Notes under the pieces: model-generated
Database searches by the model: none
Told to the model about the DNA's origin: nothing
Seen by the model: only the letters and a program-made list of their open reading frames with translations
NCBI RefSeq assembly: GCF_040543805.1
Contig: NZ_JBEUMS010000011.1
Span: 1-64,000 of the forward strand
Source: Arcicella rosea
GTDB lineage: Bacteria > Bacteroidota > Bacteroidia > Cytophagales > Spirosomataceae
Direction of reading: 5' to 3'
Length of the DNA: 64,000 bases
Program-made: the position numbers and the translations under genes
Shown: one piece after another, positions 55,368-64,000 of the stretch
Layout: each line of letters starts with the position of its first letter
Position numbering within the stretch: the stretch's first letter is position 1

Positions 55368-56876
55368 ATGCAACAATACTTAGAGTCTTTAAATCTCAGA
55401 AAAATATTATTGATTGGTCTTTTTTTTAGAGTATTATCAATCATTTTTTCAAAAGGTTATGCTTTCACTGACGACCACTACGAAGTAGTTGTACTTGCCC
55501 AAAACTTACTTGATAAAGTTGATTCGCCCTTTACACAAGACTTTTTAGTGAATGGCGAAGCCTATCTTTTCAGCTTAATCTATCCTTATATTCATTACTT
55601 AATTTTTGGAATTTGTGAATGGTTTGGCACAACCAACCCAGAAACCAAAATGTTGTTGGCAAGAATTGTCAATAGTTTATTTTCACTTCTTAGTATTTAT
55701 TACGGTTATAAACTGACAGAACGATTAAGTAATCATAAAAACGATGCAAAAATTGTCGGATTACTATTGGCTGTATTTTGGGTTTTCCCGTTTATGTCGG
55801 TTCGAAATTTAAGAGAATTTGTTTGCATTCCACCACTTTTAATGGGTTGTTATTACGCAGTAAATCAAAAACTTAACAACAAATCTGTTCTTCTATCAGC
55901 TTTTTGGTTTGTCATCGCTTTTGTATTTCGGTACCAAATCGTTTTTATTCCTTTTACTGTAGGTTTAACTTGGCTATTAAGCAAAACAAATTGGCAAAAA
56001 GCCATTTTATTTGGTTTCGGTTGTATTGGTTTTTACTTGCTTACACAGGGAGTTTTCGATTATATCTACTGGGGAAATCCGATTGCGTCTATCAAAGCCT
56101 ATTTTACCTTCAATGCTGATGCTAAAAATATAGAAATTTATCCGAACGGGCCTTGGCATAGATATATTGGTACAATGGCTGGTTTGAGTTTAGGTTTATC
56201 GTCACTCCTATTTTTTGCAGGTTATTTTAAAACAGCTACACAAGCAGGAAATAGACGAATGTTATTCTTAGCTTCCTTGTTTTTCTTTGCCTTTCATTCA
56301 TATTATCCTAACAAGCAAGAAAGATTTATCCTACCTTTTATTCCTTTCTTTTTAATTTTAGGAGTAATTGGTTTCCGTGATATTTACGAGAGTTTACAAA
56401 ATAAAACGTGGTTCAGAACCACCACCAAAGTATTAGTTTATTGGTTTATTGTATTGAATACAATTTTGCTTTGTATTCTTTCAGTAACTTACACGAAGCG
56501 TTCGAGAGTAGAAAGTATGAATTATTTTAGAGAAAAAGGTGATTTACAAAACTTTGTTATTCAAAACTTTCAAGCATCTCAGCCAGTGGCTATTTTCTAT
56601 TTAGATAAACGATTAGATTATTATGATATTGATAGTCCTGAAAAACTCGCAGCATTACCTAATGAACTAAAATCAGGCAAAAAAGTATATCCAAATTATT
56701 TAATCATTGTAGGTTCGGCAGATTTGGAAGCAAGGCTAGCAATGATGAAAAAAATATTTCCAAAATTACAATACGATACCAACATTGAACCAAGCTTTAT
56801 AGATAACATTGCTTATGTGTTGAATCCATCACATAATCATAACGAAACATGGTTTATCTATAAAATTGTCAGATAA
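55368..56876 (+). CDS. GT-C-fold membrane glycosyltransferase
   Basis: A 502-residue protein with about ten membrane helices. The first extracytoplasmic loop carries the acidic pair typical of GT-C enzymes (FTDDHYEVVVLA, about residues 31-42), similar in placement to the HPDE motif of GT22 mannosyltransferases. LREFVCIPPLLMG, SYYPNKQERFILPFIPFFLI and a C-terminal soluble tail follow; NKQERF resembles the HKExRF motif of ALG9/PIG-B-like enzymes. It probably transfers a sugar from a polyprenyl-phosphate donor to an envelope glycan. The acyltransferase gene follows by 58 nt. Confidence 0.82.
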   Translation: MQQYLESLNLRKILLIGLFFRVLSIIFSKGYAFTDDHYEVVVLAQNLLDKVDSPFTQDFLVNGEAYLFSLIYPYIHYLIFGICEWFGTTNPETKMLLARIVNSLFSLLSIYYGYKLTERLSNHKNDAKIVGLLLAVFWVFPFMSVRNLREFVCIPPLLMGCYYAVNQKLNNKSVLLSAFWFVIAFVFRYQIVFIPFTVGLTWLLSKTNWQKAILFGFGCIGFYLLTQGVFDYIYWGNPIASIKAYFTFNADAKNIEIYPNGPWHRYIGTMAGLSLGLSSLLFFAGYFKTATQAGNRRMLFLASLFFFAFHSYYPNKQERFILPFIPFFLILGVIGFRDIYESLQNKTWFRTTTKVLVYWFIVLNTILLCILSVTYTKRSRVESMNYFREKGDLQNFVIQNFQASQPVAIFYLDKRLDYYDIDSPEKLAALPNELKSGKKVYPNYLIIVGSADLEARLAMMKKIFPKLQYDTNIEPSFIDNIAYVLNPSHNHNETWFIYKIVR

Positions 56877-56934
56877 ATGCTAAACATCATCGAAAGCATG
56901 AATCTTGAAAACCCATTAATTAATAACCCAAATA

Positions 56935-58083
56935 ATGCAAAATTCTCATCAACCTGTTTATTTTCCTAATTTGAATGGCGTTCGTTTTATTGCCGCATTT
57001 TCAGTACTCATTCATCACACCGAACAAATTAGATATATGATGGGCTTAGAACATTTCTATGGCTTTTACATCATTAAAAACATGGGAAAATTGGGCGTAG
57101 GCTTATTTTTTGTATTGAGTGGTTTTCTGATTACCTATTTATTATTAAGCGAAAAAACTAGAAGAGGTGATATTTCAACGAAGAATTTTTACGTCAGGAG
57201 GATTCTTAGAATTTGGCCTTTATACTACATCATCGTGCTGCTTGCCTTTTTTGTTTTTCCTGAAATTCCCTTTTTCAATGGTCCACTTCGTGATGATTTC
57301 TATTACGATGCTAATTTTTACAAACGCCTTCCTTTCTTTTTACTTTTTCTACCAAATTTTGGATACGTTTTTTTCAGAGCGCCTTATTTATGTGCACAAA
57401 CTTGGTCTATAGGCATTGAGGAACAATTTTATGCTATTTGGCCTTGGATTATCAAACGAAAAAATCCTGTTAAATCATTCTTAATTGTTGTTGCAGTATT
57501 TGTAATTATTGTGGGAAGTACTTCTTTCTATTTCTTGAAAATAAGTGATTTGCCAGTAGACACAAAAGAGAAAATTTATGAAAATTTAGCCTTATTTTTT
57601 AGTCAATTCAGGATTTTAACAATGGTAATTGGCGGTATTGGAGCATATTTAGTTTTCAGCAAACAAGAAAGAATTTTATCGTTTCTTTTTAAGAAAAGTA
57701 CTCAGGCTATCGTTTACACAATTACACTTTTGATAATAGGCTCAGATGTTTACATTCCTGGCTTCAACCTTGAATTTCATGGTATTTTCTTTTGCTACTT
57801 CATTATCAATGTAGCAGCAAACCCAAATACAATTTTAAACCTTGAAAAACCGATTATTCATTATTTAGGGAAGATTTCATACGGGATTTATATATATCAC
57901 TCAGCAGTGATAGTTTTTTGTATTAATGCAATACATTACTTTATTGGAGATAAACTTAGTCTTCCTGTTTTTAACGTCCTCCTATACACGTTGGTTATTG
58001 GTTTAACGGTGTTAGTTTGTGAGTTCTCATTCCGTTTTATAGAATCTCCACTCTTACGTTTGAAAGACAAGTTTAATAGATAA
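56935..58083 (+). CDS. Acyltransferase-3 family membrane protein (OafA-like)
   Basis: A 382-residue protein with about ten helices. The N-terminal motif NLNGVRFIAAFSVLIHHTEQ contains the conserved Arg17 and the His27/His28 pair of acyltransferase-3 proteins; FYVRRILRIWPLYYI and AQTWSIGIEEQFYAIWPW are further signatures. The protein lacks a C-terminal SGNH domain. It probably O-acetylates a surface sugar, in line with the glycosyltransferase just upstream. Confidence 0.9.
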   Translation: MQNSHQPVYFPNLNGVRFIAAFSVLIHHTEQIRYMMGLEHFYGFYIIKNMGKLGVGLFFVLSGFLITYLLLSEKTRRGDISTKNFYVRRILRIWPLYYIIVLLAFFVFPEIPFFNGPLRDDFYYDANFYKRLPFFLLFLPNFGYVFFRAPYLCAQTWSIGIEEQFYAIWPWIIKRKNPVKSFLIVVAVFVIIVGSTSFYFLKISDLPVDTKEKIYENLALFFSQFRILTMVIGGIGAYLVFSKQERILSFLFKKSTQAIVYTITLLIIGSDVYIPGFNLEFHGIFFCYFIINVAANPNTILNLEKPIIHYLGKISYGIYIYHSAVIVFCINAIHYFIGDKLSLPVFNVLLYTLVIGLTVLVCEFSFRFIESPLLRLKDKFNR

Positions 58084-58152
58084 GTAATTAATAATCAGAA
58101 TATTAATCACAATATCCTGATTATTAATTTCAGTAAGGCATTCGCTTTACAG

Positions 58153-58485
58153 TTAATCCTTTGGAGTATTAATTGTAAGCAATTTGCTTTGTAGTTCTAT
58201 AATTTGTTTTTGCATAGCGATTACATCATCAGCTTTTAGGGCAACATAGCCAGCTTCAGATTCATGAACTACAGACATTGAAGGCAAGTCTGTTTCTCCA
58301 GTCAGATAAGCAACCTTAACATTCAAAGTTTGCGCCATTCTCATTAGTTGAGAATACTTTGCATCATTTCTATTCAAAATCGCATGTAAAGTAGCCTCTG
58401 TGATTTTTGATTGGGTTGCCAATTGTAGCAATGTCATTCCTCTTTCTACAATCAGTACTCTTACTCTGTCTTCAATTCTTTTCAT
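58153..58485 (-). CDS. Small XRE-type helix-turn-helix protein
   Basis: A 110-residue protein from the ATG at 58485 (a TTG at 58515 would add ten residues). A Cro/C1-like HTH covers about 5-65: IEDRVRVLIVERGMTLLQLATQ, ITEATLHAILNR, LMRMAQTLNVKVAYLTGE. The C-terminus (about 80-105) is a short coiled-coil-like helix (VIAMQKQIIELQSKLL), typical of tetramerising or dimerising regulators. The target is unknown. It converges with the acyltransferase-3 gene. Confidence 0.75.
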   Translation of the reverse strand: MKRIEDRVRVLIVERGMTLLQLATQSKITEATLHAILNRNDAKYSQLMRMAQTLNVKVAYLTGETDLPSMSVVHESEAGYVALKADDVIAMQKQIIELQSKLLTINTPKD

Positions 58486-58515
58486 TTCTCTGGGGGTAAA
58501 TAATCTAATGCTCAA

Positions 58516-59005
58516 AAAGTATTAGTATTTATCTTTAAGTTGACTTATTTTAGGATATTTTACTTGTGTTAAATACTGAGTTATACTCTTATAGTTTTAG
58601 TTTTTCACATTTCTATTATAAAACTATATCTATCGATTCAATGATTAACAAATTATGTCTAACAAAATTTGTAGGGTACAAATATAAATGCTTTGAAAAT
58701 ATATGCTACTAAATGCTCTAAAAAAAACATCCGAATTACTTAAAAGCAGGATAAAAGCTTGCAAAGGGTATTTATCAAATAATTGGAAGTAAATAATTAC
58801 CACTTTAGTCCCGAATTATTACTTCCAAAAAGGAAGTAAACTGATAGATAATACTCATAAACTTCCTTCTTTTGAATTATAGTTTAGCGAGCTTATCCAA
58901 AAAACATTAAAATACTCATCAAAAAAGAGCAAAAAAATCCTGAAACATGAAATCTATGTTAATTTCGACAACAGCAAAATCGGCATTTTATTTCTTATAA
59001 ATATA
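58516..59005. other. Gene-free AT-rich region
   Basis: Together with the inverted-repeat element at 59006-59137 this fills the ~650-nt gap between the XRE gene and the nucleoside permease. I found no protein-like frame and no clear promoter motif. A small local repeat, AATAATTACCACTT/GAATTATTACTTCC with GGAAGTAA words (about 58790-58850), is present. Confidence 0.5.
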
Positions 59006-59137
59006 TTGTAAAACGCTTATTTAAAGAATTTGTTTATCAAATTACCTATTCTTTACTGTTCAAATATTCACAAAAGAATAGAATATTTTTTAATGAAGAA
59101 TATCAATGACAAAGTTCTTAAAATAAGCGCTTTACAA
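59006..59137. repeat. MITE-like element with 23-bp inverted ends
   Basis: Ends 59006-59028 and 59115-59137 are complementary at 21 of 23 positions (TTGTAAA...CGCTTATTT type). A nested inverted repeat CTATTCTTT/AAAGAATAG sits inside (59046-59054 with 59073-59081). ATA flanks both ends, a possible 3-bp target duplication, weak evidence in AT-rich DNA. The element ends 32 nt past the nucleoside permease stop and could also be a folded 3' UTR. Confidence 0.5.
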
Positions 59138-59169
59138 ATAATTATCTAACAAAAATTTGAGCTTATTTA

Positions 59170-60357
59170 CTAGTTTGTCTGTTTTTTATCGTGGAAGAAA
59201 ATAACAAATAATACCAGTACTACAGCTGCAATACCTGCTGGAACCATCCATACGGAAGTCCAATCATGTACTTCTCCATTTGTATAATTCGACAATACTT
59301 TTCCAGAAAGAATAGAGCCAATCCCCATTCCAATACCATAAGTAGCTAAAGTAATTAAACCTTGTGCTGAATTCTTAATCTTCTCCCCTGCTTTATTATC
59401 AGTATAAATTTGACCCGTAACAAAGAAAAAGTCATAACAAACACCGTGAAGGACAATCGCTAAATACAACATCCATTCTGATGAAATTCCATCGCCATAA
59501 CCAAAGCACACAAATCTAATAATCCAAGCTACCAAACCAACAATCAGCATTTTCTTAATTCCAAATTTTTGCAAAGCAAAAGGAATCAAAAGCATAAATA
59601 ATACTTCTGAAACTTGCCCTAATGACATCTTGTTTTCAACATTTGTCATGTGTGATTCCGTCAACGATAAATTAGCATGAGCATAATAAAAAGCCAAAGG
59701 AATACATACCAATACAGAAGAAACAAAGAAAATTGAGAAAGAACGGTCTTTAAAAAGTACAAAAGAGTCTGTCCCTAAAATCTGAGAAACAGAAGCTGTT
59801 CCAGTAGCTTTCGGTGGCGTATTTGGCAAAGTGAAAGCATAAATTCCCCAAGCAATCGAAGTGAACATTGCGATTTGGAAAATCGTTACTTTATCGCCAA
59901 ATCCGTAAGCTCCAATAATATTGGTTACTACAATCCAGGCAACAGTTCCTAACACACGAATTGGAGGAAATTCAGTACCTGGGTCTTTCATTTGATTCAT
60001 GGCGATTGAACTTGACAATGCCAAATTCGGAGCGAAAGTCAAAGTATAAGCCAAAATGTACCAAAAGAAAGTATCAGGGTCTTTTGTTTGAATCAGAAAA
60101 TATAAAATTACCGCACCTAATAAATTCAAAACACCCATTACTTTCTGAGCTGAAAAGTAGCGGTCTGCGATTAATCCTACAAAAAAAGGAGCAAAAATAG
60201 AGGCAATTGAAAAAGTAGCATAGGCGCTTCCTATTTGGTCGCCATTTGCGTGTAAAGCAGTAAAAAGATATTTACCCATTTGACCGTACCAAGCTCCCCA
60301 TGTGCTAAACATTAGGAACATCATGAACATCAGCTGAATTCTAGTAGTAATACGCAT
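59170..60357 (-). CDS. Nucleoside:H+ symporter-family permease (MFS)
   Basis: A 395-residue inner-membrane transporter with twelve predicted helices. The opening MRITTRIQLMFMMFLMFSTW, GAWYGQMGKYL, and SIFAPFFVGLIADRYFSAQKVMGVLNLLGA match the NupG/XapB nucleoside permease family. HGVCYDFFFVTGQIYTDNKAGEKIKNSAQG is a second family signature in the C-terminal half. It imports nucleosides or possibly sugars; in Bacteroidota relatives the substrate is seldom tested. It stands alone. An AAACGCTTA word like that in the nearby inverted-repeat ends recurs upstream of its start (60406-60414). Confidence 0.9.
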   Translation of the reverse strand: MRITTRIQLMFMMFLMFSTWGAWYGQMGKYLFTALHANGDQIGSAYATFSIASIFAPFFVGLIADRYFSAQKVMGVLNLLGAVILYFLIQTKDPDTFFWYILAYTLTFAPNLALSSSIAMNQMKDPGTEFPPIRVLGTVAWIVVTNIIGAYGFGDKVTIFQIAMFTSIAWGIYAFTLPNTPPKATGTASVSQILGTDSFVLFKDRSFSIFFVSSVLVCIPLAFYYAHANLSLTESHMTNVENKMSLGQVSEVLFMLLIPFALQKFGIKKMLIVGLVAWIIRFVCFGYGDGISSEWMLYLAIVLHGVCYDFFFVTGQIYTDNKAGEKIKNSAQGLITLATYGIGMGIGSILSGKVLSNYTNGEVHDWTSVWMVPAGIAAVVLVLFVIFFHDKKQTN

Positions 60358-60671
60358 AATTTATTGTATTGAATAAAGTAAAGATTGATAGTTTTTAATA
60401 TTCAGAAACGCTTAATTTAATGCTTATCTCTATAAATTCTATCATGGTTAATGGCAAAAAACACATTTATTTTATTAAATAATTAAAAGACAAGCTTTTA
60501 GAGCTCCAAAGTTTTTTTGATATTTTAAAAAATTTAAAAATATCAAAAAATAATTTATTTTTGCATACTTTTTTGAATTACCACTAAGTCGTTCATTCGA
60601 TCTAATCATCAATCAAACAATTAGCAACTTTAAAATCTTAATATTTTTAAGGTTTTATTATTTTAAAAAAC
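60358..60671. other. Gene-free promoter region of the permease
   Basis: A very AT-rich 315-nt stretch. A 14-bp perfect inverted repeat TTTTTTGATATTTT/AAAATATCAAAAAA (60513-60526 with 60537-60550) with a 10-nt loop is the only strong structure. No full TAnnTTTG match on the minus strand is seen at a suitable distance from the permease start. Confidence 0.5.
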
Positions 60672-60716
60672 TAAAAAAAAGGGTACATTGCTTGAGGCAT
60701 TGTACCCTTTTTTTTA
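60672..60716 (-). terminator. Intrinsic terminator of the hybrid kinase
   Basis: An 11-bp stem with one mismatch (60681-60691 with 60697-60707) and a 5-nt loop, flanked by A8 on one side and T8 on the other, so it can work on both strands. On the minus strand it starts directly at the stop codon of the hybrid kinase. Confidence 0.9.
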
Positions 60717-63700
60717 CAGCTTTTTATAGGCAATTTTAAACGCTTCAAATTCTTCCTGTAAAATCACAATTTCTTTTTCAAAGAAAGTAAAATCGCAATG
60801 CTTGGCTTTTTCTTCAATAATTCTTGTGATTTCGTGCAAACGGGCAGCTCCTAAAGTTCCAGAATTTCCTTTCAAGGTATGTAATTCACTTTGTACTTGT
60901 TTACAATTACTTGCATGGAAACCTTCGATAGCCAATTGAATTTGTTCGGTGGCTTCTTCTTCAAATCCTTCAAGAATTGAACTTACAAAACTCATATCAC
61001 CACCAACACTACTTGCCAATTGTTTAATGGTTTCATGATCAAGCACAGGAAACGCATCTAAAGAAATAAGCGTTGGAGTATTCACTTTTTCCTTCGGTTT
61101 TTCAACAATTACAGGCGTACTTTCAGCTTTAGAGACTTCTGTTTTGGCAATTGTTTTTGCTACATTCTTTTTATGAGTACTTCCTCTTTCAATCCATTCT
61201 CGTACTTTTCTAACCAAAATTTCGGCTCTGATTGGTTTTGGAACATAATCGTTCATGCCATTTGCCATAAAACGGTCACGGTCTTCACGCATGGCATAAG
61301 CAGTCATGGCGATGATTGGCGGTAAATTATCAGAAATTGCTCTTAAATTATGAGTCGTTTCTACGCCATCCATTTCTGGCATTTGAATATCCATGAAGAT
61401 TACATCAAATGGTTTTTCAAGCAAGGAAGTTTCAACCAAAGCAATTGCTTTTTTACCAGAATCGGCTGTAATTACTTCGCAACCTGCTTTTCTCATGATT
61501 TCACTCGCTACTTTTCGGTTGGTCGCATTATCATCAACCAACAAAATGTATGGCGTAATATCACTAAAATGACCAAGTACTTGGAATGCTACTTCATCCT
61601 TTTTAGCCATCATTGGGCTAATATCCGTTTGCTTGATTTCGATGATAAACCAAAAAGTAGAGCCTTTGCCCCAATCAGAATGCACACCAATTTCGCCTTT
61701 CATTAAGCGACAAAGCTCTTTTGAAATTGCTAAACCTAAACCTGTTCCTCCGAATGATTTCTTTGTTGAATTATCTACTTGCTGGAAAGCATTGAAGAGC
61801 ATTTTTAAATTTTCTTCGGTAATTCCGATGCCAGAATCCTTAATTTCAACTTTAATTCTATTGAATTTCCCTCTTTTCTCTACCAAATTTACATTAATTT
61901 CTACCGTTCCATTCTCAGTAAATTTCAAAGCATTTGAAGTAAGATTTGAAAGAATTTGTAGCAAACGAGTTTCGTCAGCAATGACAAATTCAGGTAAATT
62001 CTCGCCAAATTCACAAATAATTCTATTGCCTTTGTTCGCCGCAATTTGTGAGAAAAGTGCTTGTAATCTATCAAAAACATCTTTGAAAACAAGTGGGGCT
62101 TCATGTAAAGCCATTTTTCCCGCTTCGATTTTCGCTAAATCTAAAATATCGTTCAGAATGTGCAGAAGTGTTTCCGATGATTTCTTAATGGTTTGAACAT
62201 AATCTTTTTGCTCAATATCCAAAACGGTATCGTTCAATAAATCAATCATCCCGATTACTCCGTTCATCGGTGTTCTGATTTCGTGACTCATATTCGCCAA
62301 AAATCTTTCTTTTACTTTCAACGAACGTTCTGCTTCATCTTTGGCTTTTACAATATCTTGCTGATACTTCTTTAAATCTGTAATATCACGACCAATGCCA
62401 GATACTTCTTCAATCATTCCATTGTTTAGAAATATCGGGTTCAGATAAATTTCTATCCAATTCGGATTGCCATCGTCCGAATCTAATTTTACTTCAAAAT
62501 GCTGTTGCTCCCCTCTGAAAGCAGATTTATACTTTTCTTCAAGTACTCTCCTATCAGCCGACGAAACCATTCTAAAACCTACTTTTTCAGTACTTAACAT
62601 CAATTGTGGTTTCACTGCTAATTGTCTTTCAATTAATTGAGAATACTCTTTATTGAAAGAAGTCAATAACATTTTTCGATTTACCGACCACATTAAGTGC
62701 GAACTACCTTCGATGATGGCATTTAAACGAGCCGTTTCTCTGGCCAATACATCTTCAGCTTGCTTTCTAGCAATTGCTAAGGCTACTTGTCCAGAAATAA
62801 AGTCCAATAATTCTAAATCTCGTTGCTCATACTTATTCTGGCGTTCATACGATTTTAAACCGATGATTCCCGTTACTTTATTGCCAATACGCAAAGGCAC
62901 GCAAATCATTACTTTGGGTACTACCCCATAGAGATAAATCGTTTTGTCTTCCGCCAATTTAAAAATATCTTCATCTCGCAAAATCAATGGCCTGTTGGCT
63001 GCAATGGCGTATTCTGTCAGTCCATTTCCTAATTTTCTTTTGGTAAAATGTACTCTATTATCAAAATACTCATCAACATAATATGGGAAGTACAGGAAAG
63101 ATTTTGCTGAGTCGTACTGAGCAATAAAGAAGTTTTTAACATCAATTACTTCGCCCAATTCTTTATGAATGTTTACATATAAATCATCCAAATTGGTAGA
63201 ACGAATCGTTGCTTGAGCAATACTTGAATATAATTTAGAAGCACGTTCAGCTCTTACTTTTGCAGTTGAGTTATGAAAAATACAACGAAAAGCTGTTGGA
63301 ACATCTTTTTCAAATCGACAGTTTACAGAGCCTGCCAAGTAAAGTCGGCGACCGTCTTTTCTTCTAAAAACGACCTCAAAATCGGGCATATTCGCTCCGC
63401 TTTTTACTTTCTCAAATTTTTGAAGGGCATCATTGGCAAAATCTGGATGAAGAATATCTTTCAAACGCAAAGAAGCTAATTCGTTCGACTCATAACCCAT
63501 AGTTTCTAACCATGATTTATTGACGTACAAAAACCTTCCAGAAATACTTGTGATTTGAATTAAGTCGGTTGTATTGGTAATTAAATCCTGCAATTGCGCA
63601 TTTGAACGTGCCAATGCTTCTGCTACTTTTCTGCGCTCAGTTACGTCTTCACCAATGATGGTTAAATATCGAATATCTTCGCCAGCATCATTGAAAATCG

Positions 63701-63989
63701 TAGAATTTAATTCAACATATTTTAATTGTCCAGATTTGGCAAGCATTGTTCTTTCCTTTTGGTCGAACAAGCCTCCTTTTTCCATAGCGTCTTGAAAAGA
63801 AGTAATTCGTTGTACTTTTTCTTCACTTGGTACTAAAACGTCAAAAAAGTTTTTCCCAATCAATTCATCCAATTGGTAGCCCAACATTCTGATTGAAAAA
63901 GGATTACAATACACAATCGTCCCATTATCCTCCAACACCATTCCCACCAAATTAAGGTTTTCTACCGCTTTTTCAAGTTCAGATGCCAT
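60714..63989 (-). CDS. Hybrid histidine kinase: PAS-PAS-GAF-PAS-HisKA-ATPase-REC-Hpt (5' end may be cut)
   Basis: At least 1091 residues, all apparently cytoplasmic. PAS domains at about 5-120 and 130-245, GAF about 255-410, PAS about 418-540, HisKA with His569 (ANMSHEIRTPMNG), ATPase to about 785 (NALKFTENG, DSGIGI, FGGTGLGLAIS), receiver about 814-935 with Asp867 (FMDIQMPEMDG) and Hpt about 985-1085 with His1037 (LHTLKGNSGTLG). A full phosphorelay is thus in one chain. The output regulator is not in the window. The frame is still open above the ATG at 63989, only 11 nt from the window edge, so the protein may be longer. Confidence 0.9.
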   Translation of the reverse strand: MASELEKAVENLNLVGMVLEDNGTIVYCNPFSIRMLGYQLDELIGKNFFDVLVPSEEKVQRITSFQDAMEKGGLFDQKERTMLAKSGQLKYVELNSTIFNDAGEDIRYLTIIGEDVTERRKVAEALARSNAQLQDLITNTTDLIQITSISGRFLYVNKSWLETMGYESNELASLRLKDILHPDFANDALQKFEKVKSGANMPDFEVVFRRKDGRRLYLAGSVNCRFEKDVPTAFRCIFHNSTAKVRAERASKLYSSIAQATIRSTNLDDLYVNIHKELGEVIDVKNFFIAQYDSAKSFLYFPYYVDEYFDNRVHFTKRKLGNGLTEYAIAANRPLILRDEDIFKLAEDKTIYLYGVVPKVMICVPLRIGNKVTGIIGLKSYERQNKYEQRDLELLDFISGQVALAIARKQAEDVLARETARLNAIIEGSSHLMWSVNRKMLLTSFNKEYSQLIERQLAVKPQLMLSTEKVGFRMVSSADRRVLEEKYKSAFRGEQQHFEVKLDSDDGNPNWIEIYLNPIFLNNGMIEEVSGIGRDITDLKKYQQDIVKAKDEAERSLKVKERFLANMSHEIRTPMNGVIGMIDLLNDTVLDIEQKDYVQTIKKSSETLLHILNDILDLAKIEAGKMALHEAPLVFKDVFDRLQALFSQIAANKGNRIICEFGENLPEFVIADETRLLQILSNLTSNALKFTENGTVEINVNLVEKRGKFNRIKVEIKDSGIGITEENLKMLFNAFQQVDNSTKKSFGGTGLGLAISKELCRLMKGEIGVHSDWGKGSTFWFIIEIKQTDISPMMAKKDEVAFQVLGHFSDITPYILLVDDNATNRKVASEIMRKAGCEVITADSGKKAIALVETSLLEKPFDVIFMDIQMPEMDGVETTHNLRAISDNLPPIIAMTAYAMREDRDRFMANGMNDYVPKPIRAEILVRKVREWIERGSTHKKNVAKTIAKTEVSKAESTPVIVEKPKEKVNTPTLISLDAFPVLDHETIKQLASSVGGDMSFVSSILEGFEEEATEQIQLAIEGFHASNCKQVQSELHTLKGNSGTLGAARLHEITRIIEEKAKHCDFTFFEKEIVILQEEFEAFKIAYKKL

Positions 63990-64000
63990 TGAAGGTTGCA

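Noticed and set aside
61633..62196. 187-codon plus-strand frame antisense to the hybrid kinase
   Set aside because: It is the exact mirror of the conserved HisKA/ATPase coding region, has low-complexity Ser/Phe/Lys content and no recognisable domain.

Overview
The window reads as chromosomal DNA of an AT-rich, free-living Bacteroidota bacterium, most likely order Cytophagales. Evidence: a SusC/SusD pair and two further TonB-linked receptors; a gingipain-type (C25) protease ending in what looks like a type IX secretion sorting domain; promoters of the Bacteroidota form (TTG, about 20 nt, TAnnTTTG); LytS/LytTR two-component genes; and an arginine pathway using the acetyl/succinyl-ornithine carbamoyltransferase branch. 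The genus (something like Emticicia, Arcicella or Flectobacillus) is only a guess. I saw no rRNA, tRNA, CRISPR array, prophage or transposase gene.

Layout. 1-7374 (minus strand): a run of a c-type-cytochrome PSD1/DUF1553 protein, a DUF1501 protein, a GH29 alpha-L-fucosidase, a small glyoxalase-fold protein and an NHL-propeller protein. 7375-25134: a sugar locus with an MFS sugar porter divergent from an AraC regulator, then (in transcription order on the minus strand) SusC, SusD, a terminator-like hairpin, a VCBS/ASPIC lipoprotein, a GH2 enzyme and a DUF5107-TPR protein. 25135-34064: an outer-membrane barrel protein, a YpdA-like reductase and an envelope-stress style operon padR - PspC/GIN fusion - GIN-domain protein. 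34065-40258: a TonB-type receptor, a small periplasmic protein, a LytS-type kinase and a LytTR regulator. The first two promoters share a precisely spaced pair of direct repeats that could be the LytTR operator.

40490-47861 (minus strand): arginine biosynthesis (argF' - argB ... argE - DUF5009 membrane protein - argH), interrupted by a tight three-gene module of a small antitoxin-like protein, a PIN-domain toxin and an ADP-ribosylglycohydrolase. 48270-58083: an acyltransferase-like protein divergent from the 1611-residue C25 protease, then a histidine kinase, a GT-C glycosyltransferase and an acyltransferase-3 protein. 58153-64000: a small XRE regulator, a nucleoside permease and a large hybrid histidine kinase that may continue past the window edge.

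The non-coding DNA is unusually structured. Two copies of a compact RNA-like element (hairpin, identical 18-nt box, 13-bp terminator stem) lie 15 kb apart. Several intergenic regions consist of 7- or 8-nt periodic 'words' whose core is fixed and whose remaining bases vary. There is a REP/BIME-like double hairpin and a MITE-like inverted-repeat element. These, with the LytTR operator prediction and the PIN/ADP-ribosylglycohydrolase module, are the best candidates for something undescribed.
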